From Nocardioides szechwanensis (GTDB lineage: Bacteria > Actinomycetota > Actinomycetes > Propionibacteriales > Nocardioidaceae): a DNA stretch of 64,000 bases. Positions 17,468 to 27,063 of the stretch are shown piece by piece. The stretch is from positions 505,203 through 569,202 of the forward strand of contig NZ_FNIC01000001.1 in the NCBI RefSeq assembly GCF_900103935.1, written 5' to 3'. Position numbers and translations under genes: made by a program. The notes beneath the pieces were generated by a model. It was given only the letters and a program-made list of their open reading frames with translations. It searched no databases and had not been told where the DNA came from. The stretch's first letter is position 1. Each line of letters opens with the position of its first letter.

Positions 17468-18189
17468 TGATCTTCCTACCGCCCATGCCGCCCGAGCAGA
17501 CCGCCTCGTGGATGGGCTTGCTTGACCTCCACGAGCGGCTTGCCGACGGCTGGACCCTCATCGGCGGTCAACTCGTCCACCTGCACTGCGCCGAACGGGG
17601 GCAGTTCCCGGTGCGGCCGACGAACGACGCTGACACGGTGATCGACGTTCGCGCCGACCCCACGATGCTCGCTACCTTCACGAGGACGTTGACCGACCTC
17701 GGGTTCACTTCTTCCGGCATCTCGGCCGAGGGACTTCAGCATCGCTGGATCCGGGGCGACGCGTCGCTCGACGTGCTGCTTCCGGACGGGATTGGCGAGC
17801 GCGCGAGCCTGCGTCCTGGTGTCACCGGCAGCCCGACCCTCCCGACGGCCGGCGGGACCCAGGCGCTGCTGCGCAGCGAGACCGTCGCGGTGACTGTCGC
17901 TGGCCGCGAAGGATCGGTACGTCGTCCCAACCTCGTCGGCGCACTGGTCGGCAAGGCGGCAGCGCTCAGCAACGCAGGCGACCCCGGTCTCGGTCGGCAC
18001 CGGCGCGACTTCGTCATTCTCGCCGGGCTGCTCACAGCCCGCGACTTCAGGAACGAAAAGCTCACGAAGAAGGACCGGCAGCGGTTGCGGGCGATGGTTG
18101 CCGCGGCGAAGAAGGATCGCGCGCTGCTGCTCGAGGTGCCCGATGCGGAGAACTCGCTCGATCGTCTCGCTACGGCGGGGGAGCTGTAG
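17467..18189 (+). CDS. AbiEii-like nucleotidyltransferase-fold protein
   Basis: The protein has 240 residues. The nucleotidyltransferase signature is in the first 60: GWTLIGGQLVHLHCAERG followed by RPTNDADTVIDV, corresponding to the GG...(x)T-x-D-x-D active site of AbiEii/AbiGii proteins. A lysine-rich region near the end (KLTKKDRQRLRAMVAAAKKD) is also common in the family. AbiEii is the toxin of AbiE systems and blocks growth during phage infection. It is coupled to an HTH gene upstream and followed two bases later by a nuclease gene. Confidence 0.65.
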   Translation: MIFLPPMPPEQTASWMGLLDLHERLADGWTLIGGQLVHLHCAERGQFPVRPTNDADTVIDVRADPTMLATFTRTLTDLGFTSSGISAEGLQHRWIRGDASLDVLLPDGIGERASLRPGVTGSPTLPTAGGTQALLRSETVAVTVAGREGSVRRPNLVGALVGKAAALSNAGDPGLGRHRRDFVILAGLLTARDFRNEKLTKKDRQRLRAMVAAAKKDRALLLEVPDAENSLDRLATAGEL

Positions 18190-18191
18190 CC

Positions 18192-19166
18192 ATGCCCGAC
18201 GACTTCGTGATCGCCCGCAACGCCGAACCTGGATCAACGCTGCCCTACCTCCTCCGCATCCCGCTCGGGGACGGGATCATCCTCAAGGCGAAGGACACCT
18301 GGCCGCGCACCGGCAAGGTCTACTGCCACCGGGTCGAGGAGTGGCCGGATGACGCCGAGATCGTCGAGCGGGTGCCGGTGCGGTCATGCGTACGACGAGG
18401 AGCCGCGATCGACCTCGTGCTCGACCGTGGCCGTGAGAACCGCTCCCAGATCATCATCACCAATGCCCGCGGACGGCAGATGATTTTTTGGCAGACGGCC
18501 CGCACCGCCAAGCAGGCGCGGCCAGCGGTGGCCCTGCCGGGCGCCCGCGCCAGCGGTGTCGCCGACCTGGAGATCGCTGTCGACATCCGTGAGCGCTATC
18601 CGTTCACGTTCGCCGACCGGCAGGCGACGACCCGACGCCAGCCGCTCAGTGCCGGCGACTACGGACTCATCGTCGACGGGCTGCTGCAGGCCACGGTCGA
18701 GCGCAAGTCCCTGGCCGATCTCGTGACCTCGCTGACGACCGGAAAGCTGAAGTTCCAGCTCACCGAGTTGGCTGCGATCCCGCGCGCAGCGGTGGTCGTC
18801 GAGGAGCGTTACTCCGAGGTCTTCAAGCTCGATCATGTCCGGCCGAGTGTCGTGGCCGACGGGATCGCCGAGTGCCAGATCCGGTTCCCGACCGTGCCCA
18901 TCGTCTTCTGCGAGACCCGCAAGCTCGCTCAGGAGTGGACCTACCGCTTCCTGGGGGCTGCGCGCGTCGGGCTGGCCGAGGAGATGGTCGGCGACCTCGC
19001 CCTACGAGCAGTCCAAGCGGCGCCGCCGCTCGCGCCCGCACCGCCGACCCCGGCCGCCGTACGTCGCTGGGCATCCGCGCACGACATCGTAGTGTCCGAC
19101 CGCGGTCGGATCCCGGCGGCGGTGATGGATCAGTACCTCGAGGCCTGCGCTCGTGGTGCGATCTGA
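18192..19166 (+). CDS. ERCC4-domain nuclease with C-terminal Lsr2-type DNA-binding domain
   Basis: The protein has 324 residues. The central part (about 125-240) is an ERCC4/XPF-type nuclease: an acidic entry SAGDYGLIVDGLLQ, the core VERKSLADLVTSLTTGKL containing the ERK-x3-D motif, and AAVVVEERYSEVFK. The last 35 residues (AAVRRWASAHDIVVSDRGRI, then PAAVMDQYLEA) match the C-terminal AT-rich-DNA-binding domain of Lsr2 with its RGR hook. The Lsr2 tail would bring the nuclease to AT-rich, often foreign, DNA. The N-terminal 120 residues are not recognised. Confidence 0.75.
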   Translation: MPDDFVIARNAEPGSTLPYLLRIPLGDGIILKAKDTWPRTGKVYCHRVEEWPDDAEIVERVPVRSCVRRGAAIDLVLDRGRENRSQIIITNARGRQMIFWQTARTAKQARPAVALPGARASGVADLEIAVDIRERYPFTFADRQATTRRQPLSAGDYGLIVDGLLQATVERKSLADLVTSLTTGKLKFQLTELAAIPRAAVVVEERYSEVFKLDHVRPSVVADGIAECQIRFPTVPIVFCETRKLAQEWTYRFLGAARVGLAEEMVGDLALRAVQAAPPLAPAPPTPAAVRRWASAHDIVVSDRGRIPAAVMDQYLEACARGAI

Positions 19167-19339
19167 ACTGCGGTTGTTGCGGCTGTCGGTTTCCGCTGAT
19201 AGGAGGGCTCGGAATGGGCTCGCTTTGATTGGCAAACTCCCGCAGCGGCGTGCTCACGACCTCAGGCCTCACGGGCGGCATCGCTGCAGGTCAGAGGGCA
19301 ATTTTGCCCGTTGGGTACAGCCAGTCGCAAGCGATCGCA
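19167..19339. other. Island right end, no gene seen
   Basis: These 173 bases between the nuclease gene and the displaced methyltransferase end have no convincing frame. They contain the 13-bp repeat TGGGCTCGCTTTG (19215-19227) shared with the left end, and short dyads such as CCCGCAGCGG. Confidence 0.35.
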
Positions 19340-19417
19340 CTCACGCTCAGGCCCGTCGACCTGTTCCCGATGACGCACCACGTCGAGTGTGTCGTGCTGC
19401 TGGAGCGCGCCGGTTGA
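19340..19417 (+). pseudogene. Displaced 3' end of the RNA methyltransferase gene
   Basis: In frame this reads LTLRPVDLFPMTHHVECVVL and ends LERAG-stop. It is a second copy of the C-terminal motif of the methyltransferase (LRAFDLFPMTSHVECVALL at the intact gene's end), including the general-base Glu. It has no start of its own that would make a sensible protein. It is best read as the original gene end separated by the island. Confidence 0.7.
19356..19374 (+). repeat. Right 19-bp direct repeat, putative att site of mini-island
   Basis: Identical to 16559-16577 (TCGACCTGTTCCCGATGAC). Confidence 0.7.
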
Positions 19418-19438
19418 GCGATGGCTCGATGTCATGTA

Positions 19439-19452
19439 TCTTGATGTCAAGA
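19439..19452. promoter_or_regulatory. Palindrome upstream of aconitase
   Basis: TCTTGA-TG-TCAAGA is a perfect 6-bp dyad about 108 bases before the acnA start. TTGATG within it could act as a -35 with TCTAGG (19465-19470) as a -10, 18 bases on. An operator for a TCA-cycle regulator is plausible; no regulator gene is next to it. Confidence 0.45.
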
Positions 19453-19469
19453 CAGTTACGCCGCTCTAG

Positions 19470-19485
19470 GTAAGGCACGCCTTAC
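19470..19485. promoter_or_regulatory. IdeR/DtxR-like iron box upstream of aconitase
   Basis: GTAAGGC-AC-GCCTTAC is a perfect 7-bp dyad; with its flanks it resembles the TTAGGTTAGGCTAACCTAA iron box of actinobacterial IdeR/DtxR/DmdR. It overlaps the proposed -10 box. Aconitase is an iron-sulphur enzyme and iron control of its gene is known in relatives. Confidence 0.5.
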
Positions 19486-19559
19486 TACCCCGGTTCGCCA
19501 ACGCGGCGGCAAGATGGGCCGGAGCAAGGACGCGACTCAACGACGAGGGAGACGGCTTG

Positions 19560-22400
<2,841 letters not shown>

Positions 22401-22418
22401 CCCCGCATCAGCACCTCC

Positions 22419-22456
22419 CGACGCGGGCGCCCTTCGACTGAGGGGTGCCCGCGTCG
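22419..22456 (+). terminator. Terminator after acnA
   Basis: CGACGCGGGC (22419-22428) pairs with GCCCGCGTCG (22447-22456), followed by CGCTTTCTC. It begins 19 bases after the stop codon. Confidence 0.65.
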
Positions 22457-22507
22457 CGCTTTCTCCAAAGCGCCACCGGATCCACAGAGGTGCCACAGAC
22501 TGGTGAC

Positions 22508-23473
22508 ATGTTGCGCATCTCGGGCCGTCTGCTCTTCCTGGTGGGAGCAGTACTGCTGCTCCTGCTCCCGGTCTTCTCCGGGACGGCCATGTCGGCCCCG
22601 CGCAAGCCGCCGGTCGTGGCGCCGCAGCAGACGTTCGGCGTGAGCCTGCCCGACGTGCCCGGAACCATGGCGCCCCTGCAGCAGCTCTCCGACGCGCTGG
22701 GCCGGCGCCCCACGCAAGTCATGTGGTACGTCGCGTGGGCGTCGGGCACCGGCTTCCCGAGCACCCAGGCCGCCGCTGTCGCGTCGTTCGGCGCCACGCC
22801 CGTCATCACCTGGGAGCCCTGGGACCCAGCCCGCGGCGTCGACCAGCCGGCGTACTCGCTGGACGCCATCACGGCCGGTAGCCATGACGCCTACGTCACG
22901 ACGTGGGCGCGTCAGATCCGTGCCTACGGCAAGCCGGTCACGCTGCGGTTCGCCCACGAGATGAACGGCAGCTGGTACCCCTGGGCGGCGGGTGTCAACG
23001 GCAACACGGCGAGCGACTACGCCCCGGCGTGGCGCCACGTGCGGGCGGTCTTCGCCCGCGAGAAGGTCTCCAACGTCTCGTGGTCCTGGTCGCCCAACGT
23101 CCCCTACGACGGCAGCACCCCGCTGCGCTCGCTCTACCCCGGTGACAGCCAGGTCGAGCAGGTCGCCCTCGACGGCTACAACTGGGGCGGGGTCCAAGCG
23201 GGCGCGCCGTGGCAGTCCTTCTGGGACGTGTTCGACGACGGTGTCGCCGAGCTGCGCAGCTTCACCACCAAGCCGCTCTTCGTCGGCGAGGTCGGGTCGC
23301 CCGAGGCCGGCGGTGACAAGGTGCAGTGGGTCACCGACATGTTCGCGTCGCTGAAGGCACACCCCGAGGTCGCGGGCTCCACTTGGTTCTCCCACCTCAA
23401 GGAGGCTGACTGGCGCATCGACTCCAGCGCTGCCACCTTCGAGGCGTTCCGCACCGGCCTCGCGACCTACTGA
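22508..23473 (+). CDS. Secreted glycoside hydrolase, GH26-like
   Basis: The protein has 321 residues. A signal peptide is clear (RISGRLLFLVGAVLLLLLPV, then FSGTAMSA). The catalytic fold reads as a GH26-like beta/alpha barrel: TLRFAHEMNGSWYPWA carries the acid/base Glu near residue 151, and KPLFVGEVGSPEAGG carries the nucleophile Glu near residue 260. VSWSWSPN lies between them. GH26 enzymes are mostly beta-mannanases, but the assignment to mannan is not secure. Export is inferred from the signal peptide. Confidence 0.7.
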   Translation: MLRISGRLLFLVGAVLLLLLPVFSGTAMSAPRKPPVVAPQQTFGVSLPDVPGTMAPLQQLSDALGRRPTQVMWYVAWASGTGFPSTQAAAVASFGATPVITWEPWDPARGVDQPAYSLDAITAGSHDAYVTTWARQIRAYGKPVTLRFAHEMNGSWYPWAAGVNGNTASDYAPAWRHVRAVFAREKVSNVSWSWSPNVPYDGSTPLRSLYPGDSQVEQVALDGYNWGGVQAGAPWQSFWDVFDDGVAELRSFTTKPLFVGEVGSPEAGGDKVQWVTDMFASLKAHPEVAGSTWFSHLKEADWRIDSSAATFEAFRTGLATY

Positions 23474-23518
23474 CCCGCGCTCAGCCGCCGGGGTGACCAG
23501 GGGATAGGTCGCTCAGCG

Positions 23519-24223
23519 TCACCGGGTGCTGAGCGGAACGTGGCGGACGAGGTCCTCGCCGAACGACGAGATCCAGACCTGCCCGCCGCTCACGGCGACG
23601 CCCAGGTTGGCGCGGTCATAGAGGGGCGCCGCGGCGCCGAGGACCGTGCTCGAGAGGACCTCGCCGGTCGCCGGGTCGATGGCCACGACGGTCGGTCCTG
23701 ACTCCGCGACGACCAGAAGCCGGCCGTCGGGCGTGCTCGTCATCGCGTCCGGCGACGTCGCGCCGGACACCGACGTCTCGACCTCGAGGGTGGTGGCGTC
23801 GAGGGCGAGCACCTGGTCGGCGTAGGTGCAGGAGACCCAGAGCCGGTCGTCGACGACCTGCATCCCCTGGGGGCCGTCGCAGATCTTGGCGCTGCGGGTG
23901 ACCTCCCGGGTGCGGGGGTCGAGCCGGAGGACGACGTCGTCGGCGAAGTGGGAGACGTAGACCGCCGTGCGGCCCACCGTCACCAGCCGGGCTCCGACGC
24001 CGATCTCGACCCGGTCCCGCACGCGTACCGTCTCCGGGTCGACCTCAACGAGGGGCCCGGCGTCCTGGGCAACCACCCAGATCGAGCCGAAGCCGGCCGC
24101 GACGCCTTCGGGGCCGGCGCCGATCGCGGTCTCGCCGAGCACCTCTCCGGAGTCCGGGTCGACGCGCACCAGCGTCTCGCCCCGGAAGGCGGTCACCCAG
24201 ACCGAGCCGTACGCCGCCACCAC
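23519..24223 (-). CDS. YncE-like beta-propeller protein, main part (frameshifted upstream)
   Basis: The frame encodes 234 residues of repeated blades: VAAYGSVWVTAFRGETLVRV, VAAGFGSIWVVAQDAGPLVE, VVDDRLWVSCTYADQVLALD. These YVTN/Vgb-like repeats occur in secreted or surface propellers and in virginiamycin B lyase-like proteins. The GTG at 24223 is only the first usable start in this frame: the same propeller continues upstream in another frame (24267-24419), so one base appears to have been gained near 24275. The true gene therefore probably spans 23519 to about 24419. Divergent from the thiamine-binding gene. Confidence 0.6.
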   Translation of the reverse strand: MVAAYGSVWVTAFRGETLVRVDPDSGEVLGETAIGAGPEGVAAGFGSIWVVAQDAGPLVEVDPETVRVRDRVEIGVGARLVTVGRTAVYVSHFADDVVLRLDPRTREVTRSAKICDGPQGMQVVDDRLWVSCTYADQVLALDATTLEVETSVSGATSPDAMTSTPDGRLLVVAESGPTVVAIDPATGEVLSSTVLGAAAPLYDRANLGVAVSGGQVWISSFGEDLVRHVPLSTR

Positions 24224-24266
24224 CCGCAGCGGAACGCCCGCGACCTCCGTGGTCAGGTCGGGCTCG

Positions 24267-24419
24267 TCACCGCCGCGCGGGGATCCGCGTGAGGGTGCCG
24301 GGGGAGGACCCGTCGCCGCCGCTCACGACCCACACCGCGCCATCGGCGCCCGGCGCGACGCCGACCGGTCCGGGAGCGAGCGCGACCCCGGGAGCGGTGG
24401 TGACGGCTGCGCCCGCCAC
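24267..24419 (-). pseudogene. N-terminal fragment of the propeller gene, out of frame
   Basis: Reads LAPGPVGVAPGADGAVWVVS and GTLTRIPARR before a stop. Removing one base in the run CGCGCGGCGG near 24272-24281 would join it to GDEPDLTTEVAGVPLRVVAA and the downstream blades. Either a real frameshift or a sequencing error. A GTG at 24419 is a possible start. Confidence 0.5.
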
Positions 24420-24476
24420 CTGCGCACGCTCGTCGAGGGCGTGCTGGCCGGCTGAGCGAGGCTGCGGGCGCTTGGC

Positions 24477-24482
24477 TACCGT
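24477..24482 (+). promoter_or_regulatory. -10 box TACCGT, leaderless start
   Basis: TACCGT lies six bases before the ATG at 24489. Confidence 0.45.
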
Positions 24483-24488
24483 GGCGGC

Positions 24489-24788
24489 ATGATCGTGGCG
24501 TTCAGCATCAGCCCCATGTCGGCCGACGAGACCGGAAGCGTCACCGAGGCCGTCGCGGCCGCGGTGCGCGTCGTGCGCGAGTCCGGGCTGCCCCATGAGA
24601 CCAACGCGATGTTCACCAACATCGAGGGGGAGTGGGACGAGGTGATGGCCGTCGTGAAGCGCGCCGTCGAGGTCGTCGCCGAGGTGTCCCCGCGGGTCGG
24701 TCTGGTGCTGAAGGCCGACATCCGCCCGGGCTACACCGGTCAGCTCGCCGCCAAGGTCGAGCGCATCGAGCGCGCGCTGGAGGGCTGA
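24489..24788 (+). CDS. MTH1187/YqgV-family thiamine-binding protein
   Basis: The protein has 99 residues with the full family pattern: MIVAFSISPMSADETGSVTE, GLPHETNAMFTNIEGEWDEV and VLKADIRPGYTGQLAAKVER. These small ferredoxin-like-fold proteins bind thiamine or related compounds. First of three genes joined by ATGA-type overlaps (24786-24788 and 25535-25537). Confidence 0.85.
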   Translation: MIVAFSISPMSADETGSVTEAVAAAVRVVRESGLPHETNAMFTNIEGEWDEVMAVVKRAVEVVAEVSPRVGLVLKADIRPGYTGQLAAKVERIERALEG

Positions 24789-25537
24789 TGTCGGAGCAGC
24801 CTCCGCCGCCTGGCCCGCCGCCCGTTGGCCCGCCGCCCGGCCCGCCCCCACTCGGTCCGCCGCCGCCGGGGCCGCCTCCGGCGTACCAGGCCTACTCGCC
24901 CTTCCCGACCGGTCCGCCGCCGGCCGAGCCTCCTCCCGGCTGGGTGCCGCAGGCTGGTCCGCCGCCACGGAAGGGACACACGCTCGCGCTCGTCCTCGGG
25001 CTGCTGGGCGCCCTGGTGGTCATCGCCGGAGCCGTTCTCGTGCCGCTCCTGGTCTCCAGCGACGACGCCGAGCCGCGTACCGGCGAGCCCACGCTCGACG
25101 CGGTCGAGAGCTTCGACGACCTCGTGCCCGACCACACCGAGGAGGACCAGGACTACCCGCAGTCGCCCGCCATCGGCGGTCCGCACAGCGGCTCCTGGCT
25201 CGACTGCGGGGTCTACGACGAGCCGGTCCGCGAGGAGAACGTCGTCCACGACCTCGAGCACGGGACGGTCTGGATCACCTACGAGACCGGGCTCGACGAG
25301 GACTCGGTGGCCCAGCTCGAGGAGGTCCTGCCGCAGAACGGCATCCTCTCGCCGTACGACGACCTCCGGGCGCCGGTGGTCGTCACGGTGTGGGGCCGTC
25401 AGCTCGAGCTCACCGGTGCGGACGACCCGCGGCTGGAGCTGTTCATCGAGCGGTTCGGCGCCGGCGAGACGGCCCCCGAGCCCAACGCATCGTGCGCGGG
25501 CGGCATCGACAACCCGTCGAGCGGGGCGGTCGCCTGA
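24788..25537 (+). CDS. DUF3105 membrane-anchored protein
   Basis: The protein has 249 residues. A proline-rich N-terminal 60 residues (PPPGPPPVGPPPGPPPLG) precedes one membrane segment (about 65-87, TLALVLGLLGALVVIAGAVL) and an external DUF3105 domain with the conserved VVHDLEHGTVWITYE near residue 158, WLDCGVYDEPV and SCAGGI. The domain's function is unknown. Its start and stop overlap both neighbours, so it is the middle gene of a tight operon. Confidence 0.85.
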   Translation: MSEQPPPPGPPPVGPPPGPPPLGPPPPGPPPAYQAYSPFPTGPPPAEPPPGWVPQAGPPPRKGHTLALVLGLLGALVVIAGAVLVPLLVSSDDAEPRTGEPTLDAVESFDDLVPDHTEEDQDYPQSPAIGGPHSGSWLDCGVYDEPVREENVVHDLEHGTVWITYETGLDEDSVAQLEEVLPQNGILSPYDDLRAPVVVTVWGRQLELTGADDPRLELFIERFGAGETAPEPNASCAGGIDNPSSGAVA

Positions 25538-25941
25538 TGCTGAGCGAGACCAGGAGCTACCGCACCGGCAGCGAGGAGACCGTCCTCGACCTGACCCGGG
25601 ACTGCGAGGCGTTCGTGCGGGGACACGGCGACGGCCTGCTCAACGTCTTCGTGCCCCACGCCACTGCCGGGATCGCGATCATCGAGACCGGCGCCGGCAG
25701 CGACGACGACCTGCTCGCCGCGCTCGGCGACCTGCTGCCCGCCGACGACCGTTGGCAGCACCGGCACGGCTCTCCCGGACACGGCCGCTCCCACGTGATG
25801 CCGGCGTTCGTCCCGCCCTCGGCGACGGTCCCGGTGATCGGCGGCCGGCTCGCCCTCGGCACCTGGCAGAGCGTGTGCCTGGTCGACCTCAACGTCGACA
25901 ACCCCGACCGTGAGGTCCGTTTCAGCCTCATCACCGCCTGA
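25537..25941 (+). CDS. YjbQ family protein (UPF0047)
   Basis: The protein has 134 residues. Signatures are FVPHATAGIAIIETG near residues 40-54, HGSPGHGRSHVMPAFVPPS near 78-96 with conserved histidines, and GTWQSVCLVDLN. Related proteins have weak thiamine-phosphate synthase-like activity in vitro; the physiological role is unclear. The thiamine-binding gene two positions upstream makes a vitamin B1 link worth noting but not proven. Confidence 0.85.
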   Translation: MLSETRSYRTGSEETVLDLTRDCEAFVRGHGDGLLNVFVPHATAGIAIIETGAGSDDDLLAALGDLLPADDRWQHRHGSPGHGRSHVMPAFVPPSATVPVIGGRLALGTWQSVCLVDLNVDNPDREVRFSLITA

Positions 25942-25994
25942 GGCTCGTCGGGGGTCGTGAGCCCGGCCGAGCGCAACATGAGAGTCCCCTCATG

Positions 25995-26011
25995 AACCCC
26001 CCAGGGGGGTT
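25995..26011. promoter_or_regulatory. Perfect palindrome AACCCCCC-A-GGGGGGTT
   Basis: An 8-bp dyad with a single-base centre, too tight for an RNA hairpin loop, so more likely a protein site. It lies about 80 bases before the Asp-rich protein gene and about 55 bases after yjbQ. Confidence 0.35.
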
Positions 26012-26092
26012 GCCGCTTCGCTACTGTCGGCTCGTCATGATTGATCAACTCGACACAGTCGGCTACACCCCCCCCAACAGATCGGTCCCCTG

Positions 26093-27004
26093 ATGACACG
26101 CTCGATCACCTTGTCGGCCGCGACAGCCGCCGCCTTCCTGCTCACAAGTGCTTTCTCCGGTGCCGTGGCTGCCGAGCCGGGCGGCCGCGACTCGGACCAG
26201 GACGGCATCCCCAACCGGTGGGAGCGCGTCCACGGGATGAACCCGCACAGTGCCGCCGATGCCCGCAAGGACTTCGACCACGACCGGTTGTCCAACCTTG
26301 CGGAGTACCGACTCCGGACGCAGATCCGCGACGAGGACACCGACAACGACGGGGCCGACGACGGCGACGAGGTCAAGGACGGTCTGCGCGGCACACGGGT
26401 CCGTGACCGCGACACCGACGACGACGGAACCACGGACGGGGATGAGGACGCCGATCACGACGGCCTCGACAACGAGGACGAGGACGACTCGAGCGAGTCC
26501 TGCGTGGCCGACGACGACGACAGTGACGACGACTCGGTCGCCGACGAGGACGAGAACGAGCACGGTGCGAGCTCGCACGACTCCGACTCCGATGACGACG
26601 GCGTCGCCGATGGTGACGAGGACTCCGACGAGGACGGCGAGGCGGACGAGGACGAGGACGACGCGGCTGTCGACGACTGCGTGGTCGACAGTGACGACGA
26701 CGGCGAGGGCGACGAGGACGAGGGTGACGTCCTGGGCACGATCACCTCGTTCGACTCGCTCACCGGCGTGCTGGTGATCGCCGCCGCCGCCGGGTTCGAC
26801 GTGACCGGCACGGTCACCGACGACACCGAGATCACCTTCGAGGACGTCGAGGACGTCGAGGACGGGGGAGAGGTGTCGCGCAGCGACTCTGACGCGCCCG
26901 GCACCGTCGAAGACCTCCAGGCTGGTGTCGTCGTGGCCGACGTGGAGTTCGAGGACGACGGCGTCGAGCTCGACAACGTCGAGATCTACGCTCCGGCGAG
27001 CTGA
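26093..27004 (+). CDS. Secreted Asp-rich protein with thrombospondin type-3-like calcium repeats
   Basis: The protein has 303 residues with a signal peptide (ITLSAATAAAFLLTSAFSGA, cleavage near AVAAEPG). Residues 30-220 are extremely acidic with many DxDxDG-type units: DSDQDGIPNRWE, DTDNDGADDGDEV, DSDSDDDGVADGDEDSDEDG. The pattern matches thrombospondin type-3 calcium-binding repeats. The last 80 residues form a separate domain with GTITSFDSLTGVLVIAAAAG, similar to DUF5666-type domains. It probably binds calcium outside the cell. Only two Cys are in the repeat zone. Confidence 0.75.
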   Translation: MTRSITLSAATAAAFLLTSAFSGAVAAEPGGRDSDQDGIPNRWERVHGMNPHSAADARKDFDHDRLSNLAEYRLRTQIRDEDTDNDGADDGDEVKDGLRGTRVRDRDTDDDGTTDGDEDADHDGLDNEDEDDSSESCVADDDDSDDDSVADEDENEHGASSHDSDSDDDGVADGDEDSDEDGEADEDEDDAAVDDCVVDSDDDGEGDEDEGDVLGTITSFDSLTGVLVIAAAAGFDVTGTVTDDTEITFEDVEDVEDGGEVSRSDSDAPGTVEDLQAGVVVADVEFEDDGVELDNVEIYAPAS

Positions 27005-27034
27005 GCGTCTCACGCGTGAAGTCCCGAGCTGCGA

Positions 27035-27050
27035 TCGAACAGGTGTTCGA
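27035..27050. promoter_or_regulatory. LexA (SOS) box
   Basis: TCGAAC-AGGT-GTTCGA is an exact match to the actinobacterial SOS box TCGAAC-N4-GTTCGA. It ends one base before a TAACCT -10 box (27052-27057), which is six bases before the ATG at 27064. LexA bound there would block the promoter. Confidence 0.75.
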
Positions 27051-27063
27051 GTAACCTCAGGGG

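Larger units (their letters stand above)
16559..19374 (+). mobile_element. 2.8-kb mini-island in the 3' end of the methyltransferase gene
   Basis: The segment between the two 19-bp repeats carries three same-strand genes (HTH, AbiEii-like, ERCC4-Lsr2) and its own operator-like inverted repeat. It restores the reading frame of the host gene with a new ending while the displaced ending stays readable at 19340-19417. A further 13-bp direct repeat, TGGGCTCGCTTTG, occurs near both ends (16675-16687 and 19215-19227). No integrase gene is inside, so it would depend on an outside recombinase or is fixed. Confidence 0.65.

Noticed and set aside
24632..25913. Alternative frames across the DUF3105 and YjbQ genes
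   Set aside because: Proline- and Arg-rich shadows; the true frames carry clear family motifs and overlap coupling.
26035..26976. Ser/Thr-rich and Val-rich frames opposite the Asp-rich protein
   Set aside because: Shadow frames created by the GAC/GAG-rich coding sequence.
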